This document shows positions 34,650 to 44,893 of a stretch of 64,000 bases of DNA, piece after piece; position 1 is the first letter of the stretch, and each line of letters opens with the position of its first letter. Position numbers and translations under genes: made by a program. The DNA is from Podocnemis expansa (Eukaryota; Chordata; Testudines; Podocnemididae), in contig ML681981.1 of NCBI GenBank assembly GCA_007922195.1, positions 15,995,089 to 16,059,088 of the forward strand, in the 5' to 3' direction. Under the pieces are notes generated by a model. It saw nothing but the letters and a program-made list of their open reading frames with translations, made no database searches and was not told the DNA's origin.

Positions 34650-36390
34650 CCCGGGGATCTCGGGCGGTGCCCACCACCGAGAGGGTTTCAGGGGGAAACA
34701 AAACATCCCCCTCGAAGGGCAGGTCGAGGACTGCCTGCTGTCCATTAGGGGGCGCTCTAGCCTCCCTAAGCCATGCGGATGGTTATCGCTGAGGCCAGGG
34801 TATGAGTGGCTGTGTCCACCGCATCACATACCGAAAGGAGGAGATCTTGGGAGATTACGTTGCCTTCCTCCAGAAAGGCATCATACTCCTCTCTGTCCTC
34901 GGGGGGGAGCAAGCTTCTAAATTTTGCGGGTGACTCCCACACATCCAGCAAGTACCTGCTGGTTATAGCCTGGCTGTTTGCCACTCACTCTTTGGAAGGC
35001 TGATGAGGAGTAGACTTTACAGCCCAACAGGTCCAGTTCCCTGGAGGATGGGAGGGGGCTACAGGGGGGCTCCCCAGGACCCATTGTCATCTGGACCACG
35101 TACCTCGGGGGAACCGGGTGGCCAATGAGAGAGGGAAAATCCAACTTGGACACCCGATACTTAATGCTCACTGTGTCCGAGACGGGGGGAATGGAACTTG
35201 GGCTCTGCCACCAGGAGCGTGCGAGGTCCCATACGCTCGGGTGAGGTGGAATTGCTAAGGGTGCCGTTGAGGCAAAAGCTGGCCTGAAGAGGGTATCGGG
35301 CGAGGCTCAAGGGCTGCACCTCTGTGCCTAAATGGGCCATAGCCCGGCGCAACAAATCAAAATGTGCCGACAGGTTTCCTATGTAAGACCCTGGTGCTGG
35401 AGAGAAAGTGGTACTGGGAGCTCTCCATGGTGGGGAGGGAGTTCCTTTAGGGGAACATTCCTGTGGCCTGAAATGGAAGAGTGATGTGGCCAAAGTACGG
35501 CGCTGGGGCCGTTTGGAACCCCTGGCAGGTCTTTCCTCCAGGCTGGAAGTGGGGGAAGGGGACCGAGACTCCTGGGGCGGTACCAGCGATGACGGGTGGT
35601 GCCAGCCCCCACTGGAGTGGAAGAGGGGGAGATGTGTGGTGAGGGCAAACGCCCTGGGTGGATCCAGGCCTTCGATATGAAGGCTGGTTTGCCCCTTCTG
35701 GTTGGGAGTGGGGCACGGGATGTCGGGAGTAGCAGGAGGGCTCGCGCAGCCTCCACTGCCTCCGGGGTGGACGGAACAAGGAGTGACTCTATTTGGCCCT
35801 GTGGCAAGTCCTTGCCCAGGGAGGGAGGACTGCATGGGCGGGAGGACTCCCGCTCCTGCAGCACATAGCCAAGGGTGAAACTGGCCAGTGCTGGGGTGAG
35901 CTCGGCACCAGCGAGGCCAGACTGTACCAAGTCATCAGTGCTGGAGATGATGTGGAGCGGTGCTGGGGCGATCCCGGTACCGTCGGTGCCGGACTACCTG
36001 AGGGCGACCTTGAGCAGTGCCGAGGTGCTGGGGCGCCCGCTAGGCACTGGGGTGCTGTAGTCGGCACCGAGGTTGTGCGGCAGCAGCTACCAGTGTTGTG
36101 GTGCCGCATAGGTTCCAGTGCTGAGCTGGGTCTCGGTGCCGGGCAAGAACCCGAAGCGTCGGGTGAAGGGTGCCGGGCCTCCTCGGAGGCTAGGGCGCAG
36201 CGCTGCTGTTCCGTCTCCTTAATCGTTCTAGGTTTGAAGGAGAGACAGATGGAACAGGCCGAGACCATATGGTCTTTGCCCAGGCACCTAAGGCACTTCC
36301 CATGGGGGTTATCCCATGGGAAGTCCTTGCCGCACTCGGCTCAGGGTTTGAACCCTGGCATGGTCGATGAGATGTTCCGGTCTGGTAGTG
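34650..36390 (-). pseudogene. Gag-like gene of the second gag-only DIRS element, disrupted
   Basis: Minus strand. Near 36345-36250 the zinc knuckle reads 'HGKCLRCLGKDHMVSACSIC', followed by LSFKPRT and a charged TEQQRCALASEEA segment shared with the first element. The frame at 35161-35835 is Pro/Ser-rich and leads to 'SYIGNLSAHFDLLRRAMAHLG'. Near 35050-35015 it reads 'SRELDLLGCKVYSSSAFQ'. 34766-34984 encodes 'EEYDAFLEEGNVISQDLLL' and 'AVDTATHTLASAITI', then near 34700 'LDLPFEGDVLFPPETLS'. Frameshifts and stops interrupt it. Confidence 0.75.
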
Positions 36391-36693
36391 GGAACTTTTG
36401 TAATGGAATTAAATCCACAAAGAGATGCTCCCAGCCAAACAGTAAGCTGAAGAAAAGGACAGGCTGCTTGCAGTTCGCAAGGAGCGGACATTCCAATTCT
36501 GATGCACGAGGCGGAAGAAATGAAACTGAGGAGGGGTCGGGAGGCAGCCGTATATATAGCCACGGGGTGGTGCAAGGGGCGGAGCCCGCCTACCCTCTCC
36601 TGGCATGCTAGGAAAAGTTGTTTCCAACCAATCCGGCACTCCAGCACGGAGACACCTATTACTGAATGCGTCTGAGCAGAGTTCAAAGAAGAA

Positions 36694-39600
36694 CCATACT
36701 TATCTAAGCATCTAATTTGCTATGTTCCTTCTGAAATACTGCATAGCAAAAGCAATGAGACTTGGCTCAGTTATATCAGAAACTCTCATTCTATTCTTAG
36801 CTTTGCCCAGACTTGGTGATAAGTGACTTTTTTATCTTGACTAGGAAATGGTTGAATTCCGCCCCACCCACGAACCCACAACGGCATTATCTCTTGGCTT
36901 ATAATAAAGTTTATGGTGTGCAGAAAAGATGCAGCAATTAGTAGAAAAGCTGGGGCTAGACCTCATGGTACCTGAACTTGCAATCAAGTACACTATCCCA
37001 TGTGTTACGGGCATTGCAGGGGAGTCTCTCTTGCTGTCTCTCTCTTTAAATAAATAAGGTATCTGGACCAATCTCAATATTTTTAGGGTTCAACTACTGA
37101 TTTTTTATTTTTATTTTTTTAGCTTTTGGGAATGGCAATAACATGTTATATCTGACAACTCACTAGACATATCACCACAGAAATCAAACTTCAGAGGATG
37201 GAGCTACATTTTTAAGGTTGAGGTACCCTATAAATGTACATCAGTATAACTTCTGGAGAAATCCACATCCCTGGGAGATGTAGTTATAGTAGCCTAACTT
37301 TCAATGTAGACAGCTCTATTGTGGCAGAAGAATTTCTCCTATTTACATAGCTGCTGTCTGTTGAGGAGATTTAGTTATTTAATCAGGGTATTAATAGCCA
37401 AATATCACTAAAACTCTCCAGCTGCATCAGGGTAGCTGCACCCATGTAGGGTTCTAGGTGTAAACCTGGCTTAAGAAGCTATGCAAGCAAATAAGGAGGT
37501 ATTCAATAGATTCTGACAGCAAGTGTTTTTCAACTGGTCTTGATTGATGTGATGGCCTATAGTGTGAGAGGCATTTTAAGAAGACCTGGTGGGGGATGAG
37601 GGAGCAGGTTTGTGCTTGCTTATCCTTCCTATCCTATCCAAATGAGATTATATAGAATGAAGTTTTAAAGACATGAGTAGTTTTCTTAGAAATATGATTA
37701 AGTATTCTTTTGCCCTTATCTTGTTAGAGGACTTCTGTATGATTCATACATTTATATAGGAAACAAAATAAGGTATTGTTTCCTTTAAAAAGGCTTCCTC
37801 TTTGTCCTTCAAGTGTATTACCACATGTTAAAAATAGAGTTTAACAGCTGAATAATTCTTATTTGTTTGTATGTATTTGCAGCACTGATTAGGAGCCCCA
37901 GGCATGGGTCCCCTTTCTGCTAGGTGCTGTATAAAAGAAGAAAAAGACAGTCCATATCCGAAAGAGTTTATCATCTTAGTTAATGAAATTTCATTCCTTG
38001 GTGTTTGTAATGTCATCCTATTCATTCTGTAGCCTTTGAGTCTTCCAGAGTGGATGACCTGGATTTTTAGGGAGTGAGAAAGAGCAAGTGGCAAACAGAT
38101 CATTTTCTTCACAGTTTAAAAATAAAACCAACAAACCCCTTTTTAAAGGCTTCCTTTATACAGAGACAGTAAGAGCATAAGCTCAACTTGTTCCATTGTT
38201 GGCTGTCTTTTAAAGGTAATGGTCAGCACGGTGAATTGCAGACACAAGAGGTGTTAAGCCTCTGCAAACATCTGGAGGTTATCACAAGTGTTTTTGCATT
38301 AGCAGTGTTGCCAGCTCTTACAATTCTTTGTAGATCTTGCATTTGATGGCTATGAAAAGGTGCAGCCCCAGGAGTCATGTTTACATGATAATCTCAGCAT
38401 TTGAAAAGCAAGTTTGTGGAGATGTGCCAACTGCACGTTCTCTAGGACAGCCCAGAATTCCTGATAGACGGGCTTCCTGCCACTCTTTGGGTAGTGACTT
38501 CAGTGGAACCAAACCCTCCTGGTGAACTGTAGATCTTCCCTTAGGGATCTATTCTTTCAGGAGTGTTCCTTACTTGGAGGCTCCTTCTCTAGTGAGCTGT
38601 CATATCCTGTCCTTAAGAGTGTGCCTCTGTGTGAGAATCTTCTCTCTAGAATTGCCTTCAACCTGAGAATGTCTGCCCTAATTTCAGGTATCCTTTCTGT
38701 TACATATGGTCACTAATTAATCTTCAAGTTACTCCCAGGTAGGTTTTCAGAAGGCACATTGGACCCTGGTTCCTCTTAAAGGAGCCAGACACTCTGTGAC
38801 AAGTATCTGTACTTCTAGCTATAGTTAATTGATTTTCCTGTCTTTAGAAAAATAATGAACATGCATTTGTTTTTCTCTGCATCATATTAATCAATTAACT
38901 CAGATGGTATCCTAAACATCCTAATCCTATTCCCTGTGTCCTCCTCCCTCCCCCCAGCTTTCAAACTGTGCCTGTCTGCTTTTCCCATGTGTTTCATCAT
39001 GCAATAGAAGAGTATATGCCTGCTATTATGAGTATCAAGAAGCTGAAATTACCAAAGTGCCTCTTGCTGAGTGGCAAACATAGACTGTACATATGAGGGA
39101 ATAGAACTGTGGAGTGCTTTCTGGTGCTATCTTACTTTACTAGCAGCATGGCATGTTTGTGGGTTTAATCTTGGCATGTTAAAATTATGTAAATATTTAT
39201 CTTTTCATAAACTGTTAATCTAGTATGTCTTTAGAAAACTTTTAAAACCTTGTTGTTTACTCAGCTGATTATGCAAACTGATTCTACTCTTATGGAGAAG
39301 TTAGATTCAAAGCTTCCTGTTCCAGTCAGATATTTGGCAAAACCTGCTTCCCTAAAACTACTACTACACAGACCCATCACGTGCTTTTAGCCTGTTCTTA
39401 CTCCTTTATGTCTTTATGGATGATTAGATCTGGTTGCTAAGACTCTCCTGTGATCCAAGAACCTCTTAATGTCATCCAGCAAAGGGGACTGATGTCTCCT
39501 GATTTTGATATGTAAATTCTGGTTCACCAAGTATCCTAGTGAGGTCTCACATGAAAGCAGTGTTACACTGCTGTCATCATGAAATGTATGTACAGATATT

Positions 39601-40384
39601 TTGTAAGTAGTTATGTGTATGTACTGCACATACATTCTTAGATTCTATATCAAATTGTAAGTCACCAGCAGAGGTGAAAAACATGTCTCCTGTCAAACAA
39701 GAGGAATTTATTCCCCTCTTTGTTTTTTATTATGCATGTTACACGTTGGAAACTAACACAAATACCCTTTTACATACAGAGTCAGATATTAACAAAGAGA
39801 TGTGAAGTCAACAAAAAAGAGCATACAGGGAAAAACAAACCATGGGGGGTTATGCTGGATAAGAGTAAAGAGAATTAACTTTGGAGTTATATATAGGAGG
39901 CAAAGATGACACCCCTTATCCTGTACATAGGAAGTAAATGGACATCATCACTTTTACACTGATGAAAACAGGACCTCAGCCAAACCTGGTTGAAAATTCT
40001 TCAGGGGACTTTGTGTGAGACAGGCTTCTTTGGAGAGGAGGGTTACCTATTAGTTAAGTTTAGTCTCTAGAAAGTGTATTATGATTTAAGTTTACATGTA
40101 ACCATTTGTTTATAGTTACTCACTGTCCCTTTAATTTTCTATTTTTGGTAATAAATTTATTCTTTTTTTCAGTATAAAAATATCTAAGTGCTGTGATAAG
40201 TACAGTATTGACCCTGAATTGACTCTTACAAGCTGATAATGCTTTTTTCCTTTCAAAAGAGCAGGCATGATAGTTCTCTGAGTAGCAAGTGTCAGGGTGG
40301 ATATCAAAGGGGAATGCTACAAAGACACATGGAGACAAAATTGCACCTGTTCTTAAACTGCAAGACAAAGAAAGGGCCAGCATA
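36694..40384. other. No gene recognised; possible old repeats
   Basis: AT-rich non-coding sequence. 37880-37985 is a diverged copy of the ancient 'gctaggtgctgtataaaag...gacagtcc' repeat. 37200-37460 contains 'gtagacagctc'-type motifs that may be a worn DNA-transposon relic; no boundaries can be fixed. Nothing exon-like. Confidence 0.45.
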
Positions 40385-40392
40385 TCCTTGAG

Positions 40393-40631
40393 CAGTGTTC
40401 GTCAAACTACAGGTCACAACCCAGTACTGGGTTGCAGACTTGAATTGACTGGGTCGCGGCACCCCGCTGAATCCAGGAGTGGTGGAGGGGTTGCCCCTCA
40501 CTCTCCTGCTGGCTGGCACTGAGTTGGGGGCAGTAGCCCATACCTCTCTCCCCCCCCTCCCACAGTGGAGGGTCACAGCATGGCAGAGGGGCCCAGAGCT
40601 GGGTCCCCATCCAAACGTTTGACAACCACTG
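40393..40631. mobile_element. hAT-like MITE, 239 bp
   Basis: Ends 'cagtgttcgtcaaac' and 'gtttgacaaccactg' are inverted complements with few mismatches. Flanking 8-mers tccttgag (40385-40392) and tccaagag (40632-40639) match at six of eight positions, consistent with an aged hAT duplication. The interior is GC-rich with no transposase. Confidence 0.75.
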
Positions 40632-40889
40632 TCCAAGAGGATTGTTTTTGACCTCCGGTAGCTAACACCTAGCTAAGCACAGGAAGGGCTTCTTGGTGCT
40701 GGAGGCAGTGGTAACATGGTGACTCACAGGCCTGTGTATCATCTTGTACTAGTTTTCTTTGTCTACAAATCAGTCTGATCTTGTGTATTCTTTTAAACAT
40801 ACTGAAGCACTTAAAAAATTGTAGCCAACACCATCCTGGGGTGGGGTTGAGGGAGTTGCAAGCACTTTGGAGAACAAGAATATTAGAAT

Positions 40890-41770
40890 TTAGAAAAATA
40901 TAGATATATTGGCGAACTGGTCTGAAAATAATTAGATGAAGTTCAGTAAAAACAAGTGTGAAGTACTATATTTAGGAAGGAAAAGTCAAATGTGTGACTT
41001 TTTAAAAATGGGTTATAATTGGCTAGGCTGCAATACATCATAAAGGGTTTGAGGATTATAGTGGATCTGAAACTGAATAAGAGCAGCAAAACTCTGTAGT
41101 TTAAAAAAAAAGGGGGGGGGCAAATATTCTGGAATGTATTAACAGGAAGACTATATGTAAAACATGGAAAGTAGTTGTTCTACTCTACTTAGCTTGATGG
41201 TGAGAGATCTGGAGACCACCCTTTAAGGAAAAACCTGGACAAATTAGAGAGAGTGAGCCAAGAGGAAAGTAACAAAAATAAGAGAGGGAACCTGATTGTT
41301 CTGTGTGGAAAGGTTGAAAGAACTGGGCATACCTAATATAGAGAAGAAAGGCTGAAGAGGGACATGACAAACTCAAATATGTAAAAGGTTGTAAAAAGGG
41401 TGTCAGTTGTTTTCAGTGTTAAGTTAATTGGCTTCGGGGAGATTCAAGTTAGATGTTAGGAATAATTTTCTAACTGTAAGGATTCCTATCCTGGAATAGT
41501 ATACCAGGTGAGGTTGTAGATTTCCTATCATTGCAAGTTTTTAAGAGGTTGGACAAATACATAGGATGCACAGCCTCCCTTTCCAGACATGTTTTTTGAC
41601 TGTTTTAACCACATGCAATGGGTCTTCCCTATTTGTGAAATTAATGGCATGATCTTTGTAGGACTCTGGTTAATTTAGTGCTGGTTTAGGTTATTTGGTT
41701 CTGCTTCAGTACTGTGGGAGAGAATTCAATAACCTCTTGAGATCCCTTCCAGTCCTAGATCTCTATAACC
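40890..41770 (+). mobile_element. CR1 LINE 3' fragment carrying an SGMS1 exon piece
   Basis: Degenerate CR1 in + orientation. Recognisable pieces in order are 'aactggtctgaaaataa', 'gaggaaagtaacaaaaataa', 'gaaagaactgggcatacct', 'ggctgaagagggacatgac', 'aagaggttggacaaatacat' and finally 'gagatcccttccagtccta' plus 'gatctctataacc'. This order is that of the CR1 RT C-terminus and 3' UTR. Between the last two pieces lies a 118-bp segment of SGMS1 coding sequence (41571-41688). Confidence 0.8.
41571..41688 (+). pseudogene. Partial SGMS1 exon copy inside a CR1 tail
   Basis: Aligns to SGMS1 exon positions 44042-44160 at about 84% identity by hand count, with mostly transition differences. Longest identical stretch: 'tatttgtgaaattaatggca' plus tgat. 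In the source frame it reads FFDCFNHMQWVFPICEINGM then IFVGLWLI and a stop where SGMS1 has Gln (tag for cag). It is closer to SGMS1 than to SGMS2 as I recall the latter (CEINGM against SEINGI). There are no splice sites, no poly(A) and no target duplication, and the copy stops before the exon's donor site. CR1 sequence resumes immediately on both sides. Confidence 0.85.
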
Positions 41771-41954
41771 TATGGCTTGTATTTTGCTCTGTATAGTACA
41801 TTTTATTTTGTTGACTGTTTCAAGAATCAGTAGTCAGTATGGAATTGTTAACAATACAGATGAAAATAAACATAATTTTCAGTCAGAACTATTGGAAAGT
41901 TTGTACAGTTAATATTCACATCAAGGATCAGAAACAAATACCCCTGCTTAGCAA

Positions 41955-42125
41955 AACAAACAAGGAGATTTGTGGCACTTCTAAAGGCTAACAATTTTAG
42001 TTATAGCATGAGCTTTACTCCCACGAAAGCTCATGCGATAAATAAAATTATTAGTCTTCAAAATTGCTACAGGACTGCTTGTTTGTTTTGCTGAATTAAA
42101 CTAACACAGCTACTGCTCTGGAACT
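41955..42125 (-). mobile_element. Foldback short retroposon, copy 6
   Basis: Left arm 'aacaaggagatttgtggcac' and 'gcatgagctttactcccac'; right arm 'gaaagctcatgcgataaat', 'attgctacaggactgcttg' and head 'aaactaacacagctactgct'. The palindrome is tight, with only a few bases at the centre. I could not fix the target duplication. Confidence 0.75.
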
Positions 42126-43043
42126 TAACTTAGGGCTCATATCAGTTTTGAAACGGGAAGAGTTTGGTTTTCCAGCTCGAATTTAAGTGTGACCAAAATC
42201 TCGTGATCAGAGACTTAATGGGGGGGGGGGGAGGTGGACAGGGCTATGTTCCAGGAGTGCTGGACTGGCTCCATTGAGCTGCTCGATTGAAGGATGCACT
42301 CCGCACCGCTCGCCCCAGTTGCCATCTATTGTAAAGGGCATGCTATTCTTTAGTTACAGCTCTGCTTGTGATTTCTACTCTTCAGAATGGTTGGCATCTT
42401 ACATCATCAGTCAGCTATCTATGCTTTCAACTAAAAGTCTTCTGAAAAAACTTGAAATAAACATGGGTTGGATCAGAATTATATGTTGCCTCCTTAGTGC
42501 ATCTCTAGCTAGAATGTTAAATTCACTCTTAAAGAAGCTGCTATAATTTTTACTATATAGCTTCAAAGCTGATGAAAACACATGACTTGCAGGATTTTCT
42601 TTTATAGATTAGTAAATTACTTAACCCACACTTGCTGCTTTAAAGTGTTCCCGAACTTTAAACAACACTTAAAATAATTATTTTATATGATGCCCGAAAT
42701 TGTCTTAAGTGCTTGACAGAACAAAGGCAAGGGTCCTTTCCCTGCAGCATTTACAGTCTAATTTCTGTGTCATACAATGAGTGAGCATAACATATAGTGA
42801 TATGAGAGAACAGGCGCTACGTTAATAAGATCATAGTTGACTGATGGACTTGTAATGATTTTACTATTTGTTGTTGTTTATCTCCAAGGGCCCCTAGTTG
42901 TGGACCAGGACTCCATTGTGCCAGATGCTGTGCAAACACAGAACAAAAAGCGATTCTGCTCTACACAAGTTATTTTAACTGTTAAAATAACGCATGCAGA
43001 AGAGCAAGCTAATAACTGTCTTGAGTATTCAGGAACAGACTTA
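42126..43043. other. No gene recognised; ancient repeat copies
   Basis: 42885-42960 ('ccattgtgccagatgctgtg' then 'caaacacagaacaaaaag') and part of 42690-42790 ('gtcctttccctgcagcattt' then 'acagtctaat') look like copies of an old amniote dispersed repeat. A run of 10 G lies near 42221. Otherwise featureless. Confidence 0.45.
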
Positions 43044-43051
43044 AAAAGAAG

Positions 43052-43151
43052 GAATGCTATGGCATTTTTAAAGATTACCAAATCAAGTGCCACGGGAGTC
43101 CTTGTTTGTTTTGCTGAACTAAATTACCAGGGCTACCCCTTTGAAACTCAC
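43052..43151 (-). mobile_element. Foldback short retroposon, copy 7 (short form)
   Basis: Worn left arm 'gaatgctatggcattttt' and right arm 'caagtgccacgggagtcctt', then head 'aaattaccagggctaccc'. An 8-bp exact direct repeat, aaaagaag, lies at 43044-43051 and 43152-43159. It sits 165 bp upstream of the SGMS1 coding exon. Confidence 0.7.
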
Positions 43152-43316
43152 AAAAGAAGTTCATATTTGTCTGAGTTTAAAATAGTACTTCTTTCTTCAT
43201 GTTCTTATCTAGGTAGTGCCTCTTTGAGGTAATTTTTTCTTGTGAATACAAGGTGCAGACTTTTTGGTAAATATTATCTTAACAACCCTCTTCCCTCTTT
43301 TTTTTCCCCCACACAG

Positions 43317-44169
43317 AAAGAAAATTATAAAAGCAAGGAAAGTGAACCATTCCCTGGAGTTGCCACACAACATATCTGTATTTGTAGAAAGTGTTTAGAA
43401 ACTTGTTCTTGTCAACTTGCCAAACTGGTTTCTGCTGTACCTCTGAGAGGATGAACAAGCCAAAGAGAGGTTTTTTGTTGTACCTGAACAATAGTGACTG
43501 CTGCTTGGTTTAATGCAAACAAGACTGCATGCATTTGCCTGGCGAGATGAAAGAAGTGGCATTCTGGTCCCCTGCTGAGGTGGCAAATTGGCTGATGGAG
43601 AATGCTGTTCCAGAATACTGTGAACCACTGAAGGATTTCACTGGGCAAGATTTGATCAATCTAACCAAGGAGGATTTTAAGAAGCCACCTTTGTCACGTG
43701 TGTCTTCTGACAATGGACAGAGGTTGTTGTACTTGATAGATGCTTTAAAAATGGCGCACCACATTGAGGCACACAAAAATGGGCATGCCAATGGACACCT
43801 CAACATTAGTATGGATATCATCACGAGTGAAAATGATATGAGTGCTAAAATCAAACTGAATGGGATGCCAAATGGATATAAAAAGGAGATGATAAAAATC
43901 CCCATGCCAGAGCCAGAGCGTTCCCAGTATCCTATGGAGTGGGGGAAGACTCTCCTGGCTTTTCTTTATGCACTTTGCTGTTTCATCTTTACCACAGTGA
44001 CGATCTCAGTCGTCCATGAACGAGTGCCTCCCAAGGAGGTGCAGCCTCCCCTACCAGATGCATTTTTTGACCATTTTAACCGTGTGCAATGGGCCTTTTC
44101 TATTTGTGAAATTAATGGCATGATCCTTGTGGGACTCTGGTTAATTCAGTGGCTGCTTTTAAAATACAA
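43317..44169 (+). CDS. SGMS1: SGMS1 (sphingomyelin synthase 1), first coding exon; CDS 43547-44169
   Basis: Encodes residues 1-207 and part of codon 208. The enzyme moves phosphocholine from phosphatidylcholine to ceramide in the trans-Golgi. Seen here: an N-terminal SAM domain (about residues 6-72), a linker, membrane span 1 (about 135-156, after 'SQYPMEWGKTLLAFLYALCC'), the SMS motif D1 PPLPD (167-171) in the luminal loop, and span 2 (about 182-205). The exon starts after a pyrimidine tract and 'cacacag' (acceptor ends 43316), leaving 230 nt of 5' UTR. I chose ATG 43547 (MKEV), which matches the family N-terminus. An in-frame ATG at 43529 would add six residues but has a poor context (t at -3). 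The donor is gtaagt at 44170, phase 2. No damage seen. Confidence 0.97.
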
Positions 44170-44658
44170 GTAAGTACAATTTTTTTGAAATGGTGGTGTT
44201 TGATAATATACTCATCACTTTTGCGAGAGTCGGGTATTTGAGTTATAAAAATGAAATCTTTGAAGTGTTTTTATGTGTGCCATTTTCTGGGGGGCCTGAG
44301 AGAAATGGGCCAGTGATTGACTCTCTTTCCCAACCAGCTGCTCAACAGACTTTCTTCAGGCCACCTCCTCCCTGCAGAGTGGCCTTTGTGTGCATCATGG
44401 GAGAAAGATAGAGGACCTGCGGGCCCAGTTAGAAGGAAACGTCATTATGGCGTAGGCATTATATGAGCACCTGGCAGTGGGATATAGACCCGCACCATAT
44501 AAATATATGCAATCAAACAAAAAGTTAGAATATATGTATAATATTACATATATTTGATAGAATACTGTGTGACATTCTGGTCATTGCCTCACAAACAAGA
44601 GAGAGGAAAAAAATGTGAGGGTTCAAAAATAGGCAATGATTACTAGAGATCTTTAGAG

Positions 44659-44892
44659 CATGTCTGTATTGCAATGAAGGGCATGTGGCCTGGCCATGGC
44701 TGGCATAGGTCAGCTGATGTGCAAGGCTACAAAATTTGCATTGTAGATGTTTGGATCTCAGAGTCCAGGCCTTAGCCCAAGCCCAGATGTCTATGCTGCA
44801 ATAAATATGCTGCAGCCTGAGCTGCTGGAGCCCATGTCAGTTGACCCAGGCTCTGAGATGTAGTGGTGCAAGTTTTTTGCAGTGTAGACATA
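44659..44892. mobile_element. Palindrome-ended MITE, about 234 bp
   Basis: Ends 'atgtctgtattgcaa' (44660-44674) and 'ttgcagtgtagacat' (44877-44891) are inverted complements at 12 of 15 positions. The interior also shows inverted similarity ('gtccaggccttagcccaagc' and 'agatgtctatgctgcaat'). The superfamily is not assigned. It directly abuts the CR1 3' end. Confidence 0.55.
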
Positions 44893-44893
44893 G

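Larger units (their letters stand above)
31685..36693 (-). mobile_element. DIRS-like element with gag only (second of two), GC-rich
   Basis: About 5.0 kb, same orientation and layout as 22056-27114, from which it is separated by 4.6 kb. The inverted termini are 'gtgccggattggtcgg' near 31768 and its complement 'ccaaccaatccggcac' near 36628-36643. TATATATA boxes lie near both ends. The minus-strand gag occupies about 36390 to 34650. The remaining 2.6 kb (32000-34600) has homology to the first element but no recognisable RT, RNase H or recombinase. A run of 9 G lies near 33519. Confidence 0.75.

Noticed and set aside
35793..36611. 272-codon open frame on the plus strand
   Set aside because: It is antisense to the gag-like gene of the second gag-only DIRS element; the minus strand carries the recognisable zinc knuckle.
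39700..40200. Possible LTR-like or other retroelement segment ending in 'ggtaataaatttattctt'
   Set aside because: It resembles the tail of LTR-type repeats from reptiles, but I found no TG/CA ends or target duplication, so it is not called.
41571..41688. Alternative or duplicated functional SGMS1 exon
   Set aside because: It has an in-frame stop, no flanking splice sites, about 16% divergence, and lies inside a CR1 tail.
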